From the NCBI GenBank assembly GCA_002050235.1, contig MWST01000026.1, positions 1 to 64,000 of the forward strand: 64,000 bases of DNA. The letters are read 5' to 3'. Both the position numbers and the translations under genes were made by a program. Numbering within the stretch: the stretch's first letter is position 1; every line of letters begins with the position of its first letter. Source of the stretch: Polyangiaceae bacterium UTPRO1 (GTDB lineage: Bacteria; Desulfobacterota; Binatia; UTPRO1). Shown piece by piece: positions 1 through 8,613 of this stretch. The notes under the pieces were generated by a model that worked only from the letters and a program-made list of their open reading frames with translations, was not told the DNA's origin and searched no databases.

Positions 1-480
1 TGCCGGCCCGCTGCCGGCGTCTGTGACATCACCGAGAACTGCACCGGCGCCGGCATCGACTGCCCCGCCGACGCCCTGCAGCCGCCCACCGTCGAGTGCC
101 GCGCCGCCGCCGGCCCGTGCGACGTCGCCGAGAACTGCACCGGCGCCGGCGCCGACTGCCCTGCCGACGCCCTGCAGCCGCCCACCGTCGAGTGCCGCGC
201 CGCTGCCGGCCCGTGCGACGTCGCCGAGAACTGCACCGGCGCCGGCGCCGACTGCCCCGCCGACGCCCTGCAGCCGCCCACCGTCGAGTGCCGCGCCGCC
301 GCCGGTCCGTGCGACGTCGCCGAAAGCTGCGACGGCGTGAGCGCCGCCTGCCCCGCCGACGCCTTCGAGCCGGCAACTGTCGAGTGTCGCCCCGACGCCG
401 GCCAATGCGACGTCGCCGATTTCTGCACCGGCAACGACGCCGCCTGCCCGCCCGATGCCTTCGAGCCGGACGGCACATCG
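1..480 (+). repeat. Five tandem 96-bp coding repeats
   Basis: Units start at 1, 97, 193, 289 and 385, each exactly 96 bp. The first three are nearly identical at the DNA level, while units four and five have diverged (for example CDGVSAAC and CTGNDAAC replace CTGAGADC). The array lies in frame inside the truncated secreted protein and encodes its disintegrin-like modules. More units may lie upstream of the window. Confidence 0.9.
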
Positions 481-1188
481 TGCGACGATCAGCTCGTCTG
501 CACCGTCCAGGACTCGTGCTTCGCCGGCCAGTGCCTCGGCGACTCGATGACCTGCGGCGACGGCATCGTACAAGGAAGCTGCGCCGAGGAGTGTGACGAC
601 GGCAACAACGACCCGAACGATGGCTGTTCGCCCAACTGCCTGATCGAGATCGGCCTCGCCTGTCCGACAACGCCGCTCACCGGCTGCAAGCAGCCGTTCG
701 TCCCCGGCAAGTCTTCACTGCAGATCGCCAACAAGGTGGTCGATGCCAAGGACAGCCTCAAGTGGAAGTGGCTGCGCGGGGCGCGAACGACGCTCGCCGA
801 GCTCGGCACGCCGCTCACCAGCACGAGCTACCAGCTCTGCCTCTACGACCAGACCGGACTGCGCATCGAAGTGACCCATCCGGCGGGCGGCGTCTGCGCC
901 GGGAAGCCGTGCTGGAAAGCGACCGGGCTCAAGGGCTTCAAGTACGCCGACAAGGATCTCACTCCCGACGGCGGGCAGAAGCTCGCGTTGAAGGAGGGCG
1001 CGGTCGAAAAGGCGCAGATTCAGCTCAGCGGCCTCGGCGCCAACCTCCACGTGCCGGCGGATCTGACGACGCTGGTGCAGCCGATCGTCGTCCAACTCCA
1101 GAACAGCGACGGCGTGTGCTGGGAGGCGAGCTTCAGCGGACCGCCGACGAAGCAGACCGCCCAGCAATTCAAGGATCGGGCGGACTGA
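1..1188 (+). CDS. Secreted Cys-rich repeat protein, 5' truncated by window edge
   Basis: The reading frame is open from the first base, so the start lies outside the window. The visible 395 residues begin with five 32-residue repeats, each with six Cys and the pattern C-R-x-x-A-G-x-C-D-x-x-x-x-C-T-G. This resembles the disintegrin loop of ADAM proteins. A Myxococcales-type Cys repeat follows (CGDGIVQ, then EECDDGN and DGCSPNC, about residues 184-212). The last 160 residues form a separate domain with a CLYD motif and two Trp-containing segments (PCWK and VCWE). A related arrangement ends the protein encoded at 3265-5265. The protein is probably extracellular or surface exposed. Function is unknown. 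It ends 20 bp inside the convergent neighbour. Confidence 0.8.
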   Translation, partial: CRPAAGVCDITENCTGAGIDCPADALQPPTVECRAAAGPCDVAENCTGAGADCPADALQPPTVECRAAAGPCDVAENCTGAGADCPADALQPPTVECRAAAGPCDVAESCDGVSAACPADAFEPATVECRPDAGQCDVADFCTGNDAACPPDAFEPDGTSCDDQLVCTVQDSCFAGQCLGDSMTCGDGIVQGSCAEECDDGNNDPNDGCSPNCLIEIGLACPTTPLTGCKQPFVPGKSSLQIANKVVDAKDSLKWKWLRGARTTLAELGTPLTSTSYQLCLYDQTGLRIEVTHPAGGVCAGKPCWKATGLKGFKYADKDLTPDGGQKLALKEGAVEKAQIQLSGLGANLHVPADLTTLVQPIVVQLQNSDGVCWEASFSGPPTKQTAQQFKDRAD

Positions 1189-3232
1189 GCGGTGCGATGC
1201 GATCGACGCGCGCGACCGCCGTCTCGACGAAGTCGCTGTCGTGCGCGAACGTCTCCTCTCCCCGCGCGCCGACGAACGAAGCCCGAGCGACCGGGACGAG
1301 GGTAAGTCGACTCTCGATCGCGTCGCATTCCGGCCGGCCCTCGGACGTGGAGCACAACGAGCTGCGCACATAGTAGAGGCAGACCGCCGGAGCGGTCGCG
1401 GCTTCGATGGTCCAGGGTTGGCGCCGGTCCATGGCCACCGCAGTCCCCGGAGGGCGTACATAGGTGGGCAGGGCCAAGAAGCGCTTACCGGCGGCCGCCA
1501 GGTGAATCACCCGGCACTCGGGCGGCAGCCGTCGCAGCTGCGCCCGGACCCAGCCGTACTCGAGTTGCTCCGGGCTCCGTCCGGTGACGATCGGCCAGCC
1601 ACGATCGACCCACGCCGCGGCCAGCGTCGCTGCCAGCGATACGACGAGCCAGCGCCGGTGCAGCCACCGCGGCGGAACACAGGCGAGCGCGGCGATCACC
1701 GGCAGCGTCAGGTAGAGCCGGAAATACGCGTGTTCCCAGATCCAGCTCGCATCGAAGGCGTGCCGCGTCAGAAGCAGCGCGGCGACCGCGATCCCGGCGG
1801 GGACCGCGAGCCGGCGCCGCGGCGCGAGGACGCCGTAGGCGGCCGCAGCGAGGACGACCCAGACGAGCGACCACGGTGATGGTGTAGCCGGTCGTAGGAT
1901 GGCGCCGGTACGAACGTTGCCGAGGACGTCGAGGAGCACGTTCGCGCTCGTGGCCAGTATCACGCCGCCGGCGATGACGGCGGCTGCGATAGCCATCGCC
2001 GCACGGCTTCGCCAGCTGCCGACGGCTGCAGCCAGGAGGACGAACGGCGTCGTCGCCGCCAGGACCCACGCGCACGGATGCACCCGTACCGCCTGGGAGA
2101 GCAGCAACCCGGCAGCTACGAGGGCGGCGGCGGCGCGCCCCCGCTCTTCCTCCTCCGCCGCCCTCCCGGCGACCAGCATCATCGCGCTCGCGAGCACGCA
2201 GAGAACGGTGATCGGGGCGAAATACGCCTCCGTCGCCCCGGCGCGGATCGCTACGGGATCGATCGCCAGGAGCAGCGCCGCAGCGCCGGCGGCGCCCGCC
2301 GTGAGCCCCGTCAAGCGTCCGATCGCGAATGCGAGCGGCGCCAGCAGCGCGGAGAAGAGCGCATTGCTCGCAAAGATCGCCCAGTCCGGGCTCGACGACG
2401 CCAGTGCCGCAATCGGAGCGAAGATCTCGCGGTATCCCGGACCGTAGGCGGCGATATCGCTCGCCGCGTCGACCGCCCCGGCGACGAAGCGCGCCCCGTG
2501 GCCGTTGACGTGCAGCGGACTCCACGGGCCGAGAGCGAGGCGCGCGCAAGCCGCCGTGGCGACGACGGCCAACACCGGCCGGACATCGGCTCGCGCTCGC
2601 AACCAGCGTCCGCGTAGCGCCGCGAAGAGGAGCCAGGCCGCCGCCGGCACGATGACCGCAGCACCGACGTCCGGCCGCAGCGGCGGGACGTAGACGAACC
2701 GCGCCGTCAGATCGGCGGCGCCGAGCGCAATGCCGGCGTCCGCCAGCCCGGGAGCGCGCAGGAGGAGGAGCAGCGTCAGAACGACCGCGCTGACGCCGCA
2801 GAGCAGGCCGCGCACCCCGCGTAGACTCTCGAGCCAGCGGGGAAGCACGCTGGCGTCGCCGGCGACCAGCGGCACCGCATCCGGCGCCGGCAGGCCGTGA
2901 TCGCGCTCTCGGATCACCGCGGCGAGGAACCCGGCGATCGCATCGCGCTCCGGAGCCGGGGAGCGCGGCAGCTCGTAATCGATGGTGAAGCTCTGCGATC
3001 GCCGGCCGCTCTCCCAGCGGCCGCGCTCGACGACTAGCACCTCGACCGCCGGGCTGTCGTCGGCGCCGCGCACTTCGATGACGATGCCGTTGTCCGGACC
3101 CCGGCGAATCTCGCGCACCCGAAAGTCGCCGAGGAACGGCACGCCGCTGCCATAGGGCGCGAGAAGATCCTCCCAGGTCGCCGGCTCGGCGAATGGGCTC
3201 GGCGGAACGGCGAGCGCCACGAGCCCGGCCAC
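1169..3232 (-). CDS. Multi-pass membrane protein, GT-C-like, function unknown
   Basis: About 687 residues. An N-terminal signal or anchor segment is followed by a soluble part of about 130 residues and then many hydrophobic segments rich in Ala, Leu and Val. A loop with YGPGYREIFAPIA precedes a helix pair. A C-terminal extramembrane part of about 150 residues contains four or five Cys. The layout recalls GT-C glycosyltransferases such as PMT or ArnT-like proteins, but no diagnostic motif was found, so this is only a suggestion. No ATG is usable in frame. GTG at 3232 is the nearest standard start, GTG at 3220 is an alternative, and CTG at 3274 would give a better signal peptide and overlap the upstream gene. 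The gene follows the thrombospondin-repeat gene closely and is convergent with the repeat-protein gene. Confidence 0.6.
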   Translation of the reverse strand: MAGLVALAVPPSPFAEPATWEDLLAPYGSGVPFLGDFRVREIRRGPDNGIVIEVRGADDSPAVEVLVVERGRWESGRRSQSFTIDYELPRSPAPERDAIAGFLAAVIRERDHGLPAPDAVPLVAGDASVLPRWLESLRGVRGLLCGVSAVVLTLLLLLRAPGLADAGIALGAADLTARFVYVPPLRPDVGAAVIVPAAAWLLFAALRGRWLRARADVRPVLAVVATAACARLALGPWSPLHVNGHGARFVAGAVDAASDIAAYGPGYREIFAPIAALASSSPDWAIFASNALFSALLAPLAFAIGRLTGLTAGAAGAAALLLAIDPVAIRAGATEAYFAPITVLCVLASAMMLVAGRAAEEEERGRAAAALVAAGLLLSQAVRVHPCAWVLAATTPFVLLAAAVGSWRSRAAMAIAAAVIAGGVILATSANVLLDVLGNVRTGAILRPATPSPWSLVWVVLAAAAYGVLAPRRRLAVPAGIAVAALLLTRHAFDASWIWEHAYFRLYLTLPVIAALACVPPRWLHRRWLVVSLAATLAAAWVDRGWPIVTGRSPEQLEYGWVRAQLRRLPPECRVIHLAAAGKRFLALPTYVRPPGTAVAMDRRQPWTIEAATAPAVCLYYVRSSLCSTSEGRPECDAIESRLTLVPVARASFVGARGEETFAHDSDFVETAVARVDRIAPLSPPDP

Positions 3233-3264
3233 CAGGGCCAGGACCGCGAGCGCTCGGCGCGAGG

Positions 3265-5265
3265 TTACTTGCAGTTGATCGTCTTCCCGCCGCCGCTCGC
3301 CACGCACGCGAGGGCCGAGAACGTGTGCTGGCCGCATTGGCCTGCGGCGCCTTCCGCGGCCCCGCCCAAGACCACCGTCATGCGCAACGGGCCGACGACC
3401 GGTGCGTAGGGACCGTTCTTGCCCTTCACCTTGAAGGCCGCGCCTTTCGTCTTGGCGGTCTTGTCCTGCACCTGGGCGGCATTGATGCCGTGCGCAGAAC
3501 CGGCGGCGCACGCGAGGCTCTGGTTCTGGTTCGTCTTGTTCGCGTATTTCTGCGCGGTGAGGGCCGAGTTCGTCTTCCACCCGTCCTTCGGACCGCAGGC
3601 AGTCGCAACGAGGCCGCCGGGGATAGTGTAGTCGACGACCACGTTGTCGGCGCTGCCGCGGTCGACGATCTGGATGCGCATGCCTTTGGCCGCATTGACG
3701 ACATCGAGGGGCGGCAGCGGCAGCGTCGGCCCGGAGAAGCTCAATACCCCGGACATCTGCATCTGCTGGAGGCTCGGCCCGCTCAGCAACTTCCCGATCT
3801 TCAACGCCGGTTTCGTCATGCTGACGCCGTTCGTACAGATATCGCATGCATCGCCGATTCCGTCACCGTCGACATCGGCCTGATCGACGTTCGCGACCCC
3901 GGGACAATTGTCGCAGACGTCGCCGATGCCATCGGCATCGGCATCCGTCTGGCTCGCATTCGCGAGCGCCGGGCAGTTGTCGCAGGCGTCGCCGATCCCG
4001 TCGCCGTCGCCGTCGGCCTGGGTGGGGTTCCACACCCGGGGACAATTGTCGGTACTCGGGCAAACGTTCATCGGGAACCCGGAATTGCCGAAGCCGTCAC
4101 CGTCGGTGTCGGTGCAGGGGTCGCAGGCGTCGCCGATACCGTCGCCGTCGGAGTCTTCCTGGCCCGGATTGAACGCTCCGGGGCAGTTGTCGGGGCACGT
4201 GGCGGCGACGCCGTCGCCATCCGGGTCGGCTCCCGAGAACGGCACCGCGGGACAGGCGTTGGCGAGCCGCTCGAGTCCTTTCACGTCGTCCGCCGGCCCG
4301 AGTCCGAAACCGGCCGCCGGGAAGGCGATCGCCGGCGGCGCCGCGCTCGGGCCGGCAAAGATGTCGGCGGGCCCCGCCGCGACGAGCCCTAGCGACGGCG
4401 AGCCGGGAGCAAGAGAGAACAGCACCGGAAAAGGATCCGCCCCGAGGATGTCGATCGAGAGCGCGTCGACATCGTCGCACGCCGGCGGAGAGCACCCCGG
4501 GCCGCCGGAAACGAGACCGAGAGCGGCGGCCGGAAAAACGACGCTGATGCCCGCGGGAGGGCCCGGGCACACGGCGAGAACGTCGCCGGGCTCAGCACCC
4601 GCAGGCAGCAGCGGATTCGTGCCCGGCGTCAGAGTGGGCGACCCGGCCTGCAGCGAGATACCGAAGCAGGAGAGCCGCCCCACCCCCGGGTAGCCCCATT
4701 CGAAGTCGCCGAGCTCGTCGTTCGCCGGCGGCGGCGGCAGCGCCAGCCCTTCGCCGAGGCCGAGCCCGAAGCCCCCGTAACAGCCGAGCGGACCGCTCGG
4801 AACGCCGTCGCCATCGACGACCTGCGTGTGAGTCCCGGGAGGAGTGGGGCACGCCGGATCGGCGAACACGAACACGTCGGCCGACGCCTGCGGCTGGAGG
4901 CCGATCGGCGCTCCGGTCGCCTCGCTGAAGACGTTGGGCGGTACGGGCCCGGCAGCGGACACCGAGCCCCGGCTCACGCTGAAATATATGACGGGACCGC
5001 GGTCGTCCCCGAAGGTGAACGCGTCCACGACGTCCCCGGACAAGAGCCCGAAAGACGTCGCGGGGATCCCGATCTTGGGGGCGGCGAGGGGGCCGGGCGC
5101 CGGCGCTGCCGCAGGCATCAAAATGTCACCCGCCGTCGCGGGAATGCTGGAGCGTGATGCCGACGCGGGATCGAGCACGAAACTCTGCGCCGCAGCCGTC
5201 CGTGGATGCGCGCTCAGCGTGGCGGCCATCGCCAGCATGGCCATACGGCCGGGAAACCCTCTCAT
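3265..5265 (-). CDS. Secreted protein with thrombospondin type-3 calcium-binding repeats
   Basis: 666 residues. The start at 5265 is chosen because an AGGAGG box lies 7-12 bases upstream and the product begins with a signal peptide ending near AAAQS. About 360 residues without recognisable domains (rich in Gly, Pro and Ala) are followed by about five Asp-rich repeats of the form DxDGDGIGDxCDNCP, typical of TSP3 modules that wrap calcium ions. The last 185 residues form a C-terminal domain with a spaced pattern (Trp-Lys, Tyr-Ala-Asn-Lys, Val-Lys-Gly-Lys, Cys-Gly) also visible at the end of the truncated protein at 1-1188. Probably extracellular. Its partner and role are unknown. Confidence 0.8.
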   Translation of the reverse strand: MRGFPGRMAMLAMAATLSAHPRTAAAQSFVLDPASASRSSIPATAGDILMPAAAPAPGPLAAPKIGIPATSFGLLSGDVVDAFTFGDDRGPVIYFSVSRGSVSAAGPVPPNVFSEATGAPIGLQPQASADVFVFADPACPTPPGTHTQVVDGDGVPSGPLGCYGGFGLGLGEGLALPPPPANDELGDFEWGYPGVGRLSCFGISLQAGSPTLTPGTNPLLPAGAEPGDVLAVCPGPPAGISVVFPAAALGLVSGGPGCSPPACDDVDALSIDILGADPFPVLFSLAPGSPSLGLVAAGPADIFAGPSAAPPAIAFPAAGFGLGPADDVKGLERLANACPAVPFSGADPDGDGVAATCPDNCPGAFNPGQEDSDGDGIGDACDPCTDTDGDGFGNSGFPMNVCPSTDNCPRVWNPTQADGDGDGIGDACDNCPALANASQTDADADGIGDVCDNCPGVANVDQADVDGDGIGDACDICTNGVSMTKPALKIGKLLSGPSLQQMQMSGVLSFSGPTLPLPPLDVVNAAKGMRIQIVDRGSADNVVVDYTIPGGLVATACGPKDGWKTNSALTAQKYANKTNQNQSLACAAGSAHGINAAQVQDKTAKTKGAAFKVKGKNGPYAPVVGPLRMTVVLGGAAEGAAGQCGQHTFSALACVASGGGKTINCK

Positions 5266-5564
5266 GACGGATCCTCCTTCTTCAAGGCACGGCACACGGT
5301 CGGGCGGGAGCGCGCGCACGGTACGACCGCGACGCAACTCTCGTCAACGACAAAAAGCAGCGGCCGCGGGCGCCGCGACGCCATGGCGTTCGCCTCCCGA
5401 GAGCCGGCGCCGCGCTCCCCGCGCCCTCCGCGCCCCGGCAGCGGCCGCCAGGCCCGTACGGAAAGAGCGCCGTGGGCCCGCGCGCGGGACGTGGACCCGG
5501 CGGACAATGCGGGCTAGCGTACGGCTTCGCGGTGGCTACCTCGCGGGCCGCCGGCAACCGGCTC
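5266..5564. other. Divergent intergenic region without a gene
   Basis: 299 bp between the starts of two divergent genes. It must hold promoters for both. I see the AGGAGG ribosome site of the minus-strand gene near 5272-5277 and one A-rich patch near 5349-5357. There is no convincing -35/-10 pair, tRNA or short conserved ORF. In-frame upstream extensions of both genes cross this region but lack a signal peptide or ribosome site, so I treat them as non-coding. Confidence 0.5.
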
Positions 5565-6716
5565 ATGTCGCGCTCGACGACTCTGCTCATCGCCGTCTTC
5601 GTCGCCGTGTCAGCAGGCTTCCTGCTCTTCCCGAGCGCGCGCACCCGAACCGGAGCTCCGAACGGGCAGAGGCTCCCGGCGTCGGAAGAGGCGCGGGTCG
5701 CAACCGGAGCCGGCGCCGCGGCGACGCCGGCTCCACCTCGCGGGCGCGACGCCGCAGAGGGGCGCGCCGCGATCCGGCGGAGCGAAGAACACGCCGAAGC
5801 GGCGCGCGCGCGCGCCGCCGAGCTCCGCCAGAAGGCCCGCTTTCCGCCGACGTCACGCCGTATCGAAGACAACGTCGACCCGATCATCGAGATGCGCGCC
5901 GTGAAAGAGCGCCTGAGCCCGCCCGCGGAAGGCCGCAAGCCGACGCTCGTGGTGTTTTCGTCGTCGCTCAGTTACGAGGCTCCGAACCCGATCATCCTCT
6001 TCGCCAAGTTCCTTCGCGCCTATCCCGGCGACCAGTCGCTGCGCACCGACGCGGAGATCGTCGGCGAGCTCAGGAACGCGGCCGGCGAGGTCGTCGCCGA
6101 GGTCGATCTCCGCGACGACGGCCGCGAGCGCGACATCGAAGCGGGCGACGGCGTGTTCACGGCGCGGCTCACTCCCGATGCCGACGATGGCCGACGCTGG
6201 AACGGCCTGATCGCCGTCCGCGTCTACGGCGAAACCGCGGACGGCGAGCGGCGCAGCGCCAAGACGCGCTTCTACTACGGCGAGCCCGCGGCGAAGCTCA
6301 CCGGCAACTACCGGGACGAGCTGGTGGACGGACATCTGCGGATCCTCGCCGAGATCGCGGTGCAGGAGCCGGGGGAGTACCGCCTCGACGCGACGCTCGG
6401 CGGCGCGCAAGGTTTGCTCGCCTGGGCCGAGAACACCGCCGCGCTCGAGCCCGGCACCCGCTGGATGCCCCTGCTCTTCTGGGGTCTGTCGCTTCGCGAA
6501 GCGAACGAGCCCGGCCCGTACCGACTGTCGTCGATCGCGCTCGCGAACGTGAGCGTCCACCCGCCGCAGCTCAACGACGCGATCGGATCGACCTACCGCA
6601 CGGCGCCCTACCGGCCGCAGGACTTCAGCGATGAGCGCTACGGCGACCCGCGGCTCCTCGAGAAGGCCGACCGCTATGACGACGAGGCGCGCGGCGAGAC
6701 GACGCGAGCACGCTAG
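5565..6716 (+). CDS. Membrane-anchored protein of unknown function, choice-of-anchor-X-like (copy 1)
   Basis: 383 residues. The start at 5565 gives a single N-terminal hydrophobic anchor (LLIAVFVAVSAGFLLF). A 31-residue in-frame extension to 5472 adds nothing recognisable. A short charged, probably helical stretch precedes the conserved phrase ARFPPTSRRIEDNVDPI, and a beta-rich ectodomain follows with YRDELVDGHLRILAE. The same phrases in the same order occur in the gene at 18112-19290 (FPRTSRSLEDGLDPI and YRDAVVDGNLQIDAE), so the two are paralogues. Proteins of this look are often annotated as carrying a 'choice-of-anchor X' domain. No enzymatic motif is seen. The gene overlaps the start of the next TMTC-like gene by 41 bp, suggesting translational coupling. 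Confidence 0.75.
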   Translation: MSRSTTLLIAVFVAVSAGFLLFPSARTRTGAPNGQRLPASEEARVATGAGAAATPAPPRGRDAAEGRAAIRRSEEHAEAARARAAELRQKARFPPTSRRIEDNVDPIIEMRAVKERLSPPAEGRKPTLVVFSSSLSYEAPNPIILFAKFLRAYPGDQSLRTDAEIVGELRNAAGEVVAEVDLRDDGRERDIEAGDGVFTARLTPDADDGRRWNGLIAVRVYGETADGERRSAKTRFYYGEPAAKLTGNYRDELVDGHLRILAEIAVQEPGEYRLDATLGGAQGLLAWAENTAALEPGTRWMPLLFWGLSLREANEPGPYRLSSIALANVSVHPPQLNDAIGSTYRTAPYRPQDFSDERYGDPRLLEKADRYDDEARGETTRAR

Positions 6717-8613
6717 ACCGGGGCTCCGTGAAGCCGGCATCGGCATCGCGCTCGCGCTGCTGACGCTCGCTGCCTACGGTCCGGCGTTTCGCGCCGACTT
6801 CATCTGGGACGACGACGCCTACGTCACCGGTAACACGACGCTCGATGATCTCGGCGGACTCGCCCGCATCTGGCTCGAGCCCGGAGCGACGCCGCAGTAC
6901 TATCCGCTCACGTTCACGAGCCTCTGGCTCGAACACCGGCTCTACGCCGACGCCGCCGCCGGCTACCACGCGACCAACGTACTGCTGCACACGGCGAACG
7001 CGATCCTGGTCTGGCGGCTGCTGGCAGCCATAGGCCTGCCTGGCGCGCCGCTGGCGGCGGCGATCTTCGCCGTGCATCCGGTCCACGTCGAATCGGTCGC
7101 CTGGATCAGCGAGCGCAAGAACGTGCTCTCGGGCGCGTGCTACCTCGGCGCCTTCCTCGCCGCTGCCGGCATGGCCGCCGCCGCGACCGCGTCCGAGCGG
7201 CGCCGGCGCGGTCTGGTGACGCTGGCGCTCTTCGTCGCCGCCCTCCTCGCCAAGACGGTAACCTGCACGCTGCCGGTGGCGCTTCTCCTCGTGCTGTGGT
7301 GGCGGCGCGACCGTCTGCAGTGGCGGGACCTGCGCGCAGTCCTGCCGCTCGTCGCCATCGGCCTCGCCGCCGCGCCGATCACGATCTGGCTGGAGCGCAC
7401 CCACGTCGGCGCCCACGGCGCGCTCTGGGATCTATCGCTCCCGCAACGGCTGCTGATCGCCGGGCGCGCGCTGTGGTTCTACGCCGCGAGCCTCGCCTGG
7501 CCACACCCGCTCTCGTTCGTGTATCCGCGCTGGCACGTCGATGCCGCCAGCGCCGTCCAGTGGCTGCCGCCGCTGGCAGCGGCTGCGGCGGCGCTCGCCG
7601 CCTGGCTCGGACGCCGCCGCCTCGGGAAAGGGCCCGTGGTCGCGCTCGCCGGCTTTGCGATCACGCTCGCTCCCGCGCTCGGCTTCATCGACGTCTACCC
7701 GATGCGCTACACGTTCGTCGCCGACCACTATCAATACCTGGCGAGCCTCTTCCTGATCGCGCCCGCTGCGGCAGCGGCGGCGGCGGGCGCTCGCCGCCGC
7801 CGCATCGGGCCGCGGGCGGGTGCCGCAGCAGCAGCACTGCTGCTCGCCGTGCTCGCGGTCCTCACGTGGCGTCGAGCGACGATATTCGCCGATCAGGAGA
7901 CCCTGTGGCGCGACGTGATCGCGAAGAACCCGGCGGCGTCGATGGCGCACATCAACCTCGCCATGTGGCTCCAGCAGCGCGGACGCGGGCCCGAAGCGCT
8001 CGCCGAGCTCGCTGCGGCGCTGCGCCTCGAGCCCGACGACGCCGAGGTCCACGGCGATATCGGCGTCGTCCTGGCCTCGCTCGGGCGGAGCGCCGAAGCG
8101 CGCCGCCACCTCGAGCGCGCCCTGGCGCTCGCACCCGCGTCGCCGCTGGCCCACAACAATCTCGCCAACGCGCTCGCCGCCGCCGGCGACCTCGCCGCCG
8201 CAGCGGACCACTATCGCACCGCCATCCGCCTGCGCCCGCGCTATCCCGAAGCCGAGAACAACCTCGCCAACGTCCTCGTCCACCAGAACCGGATCGACGA
8301 AGCGCTCCGCCACTACGAAGCGGCGCTCGCGATCGACCCCGACTACGCCGACGCCCACGCCAACCTGGCGTCCGTGCTCGCCGCCGTCGGCCGCGGCAGC
8401 GAGGCGATCCCGCACTACCGCCGGGCGCTGGCGCTCCGCCCCGGCACCGCCAGCCTCCACAACGCCCTCGGCCTGGAGCTGGCCCGCCGCGGCGAGCGCG
8501 AGGCCGCGATCGCCGAGCTCGAGAAGGCGCTGGCCCTGGCCCCCGGGTACGACGAAGCGCGAAGCAATCTCGCTGCCGTCCGTACCGCACCGCCGCGGAC
8601 GGCGACGCCATGA
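6676..8613 (+). CDS. TMTC-like membrane protein with C-terminal TPR repeats (1)
   Basis: 645 residues. Start chosen at 6676 because AGAAGG lies about 10 bases upstream; ATG at 6631 would extend it further into the upstream gene. The N-terminal half is polytopic. It has an acidic first loop (DFIWDDDAYVTGN) and the conserved HPVHVESVAWISERKNVLSG segment typical of TMTC or 'TPR-containing glycosyltransferase' proteins, a GT-C fold group that in eukaryotes transfers O-mannose. The C-terminal 230 residues are about six TPR units (for example YPEAENNLANVLVHQNR). The enzyme would sit in the inner membrane with TPRs binding a partner or acceptor. Activity and donor are inferred only. Its stop overlaps the start of the next gene (ATGA). 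Confidence 0.8.
   Translation: MTTRRAARRREHARPGLREAGIGIALALLTLAAYGPAFRADFIWDDDAYVTGNTTLDDLGGLARIWLEPGATPQYYPLTFTSLWLEHRLYADAAAGYHATNVLLHTANAILVWRLLAAIGLPGAPLAAAIFAVHPVHVESVAWISERKNVLSGACYLGAFLAAAGMAAAATASERRRRGLVTLALFVAALLAKTVTCTLPVALLLVLWWRRDRLQWRDLRAVLPLVAIGLAAAPITIWLERTHVGAHGALWDLSLPQRLLIAGRALWFYAASLAWPHPLSFVYPRWHVDAASAVQWLPPLAAAAAALAAWLGRRRLGKGPVVALAGFAITLAPALGFIDVYPMRYTFVADHYQYLASLFLIAPAAAAAAAGARRRRIGPRAGAAAAALLLAVLAVLTWRRATIFADQETLWRDVIAKNPAASMAHINLAMWLQQRGRGPEALAELAAALRLEPDDAEVHGDIGVVLASLGRSAEARRHLERALALAPASPLAHNNLANALAAAGDLAAAADHYRTAIRLRPRYPEAENNLANVLVHQNRIDEALRHYEAALAIDPDYADAHANLASVLAAVGRGSEAIPHYRRALALRPGTASLHNALGLELARRGEREAAIAELEKALALAPGYDEARSNLAAVRTAPPRTATP

Noticed and set aside
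1..480. CRISPR-like or mobile repeat array
   Set aside because: Repeats are contiguous, 96 bp, without spacers, and stay in frame as Cys-rich modules; a coding tandem repeat explains them.
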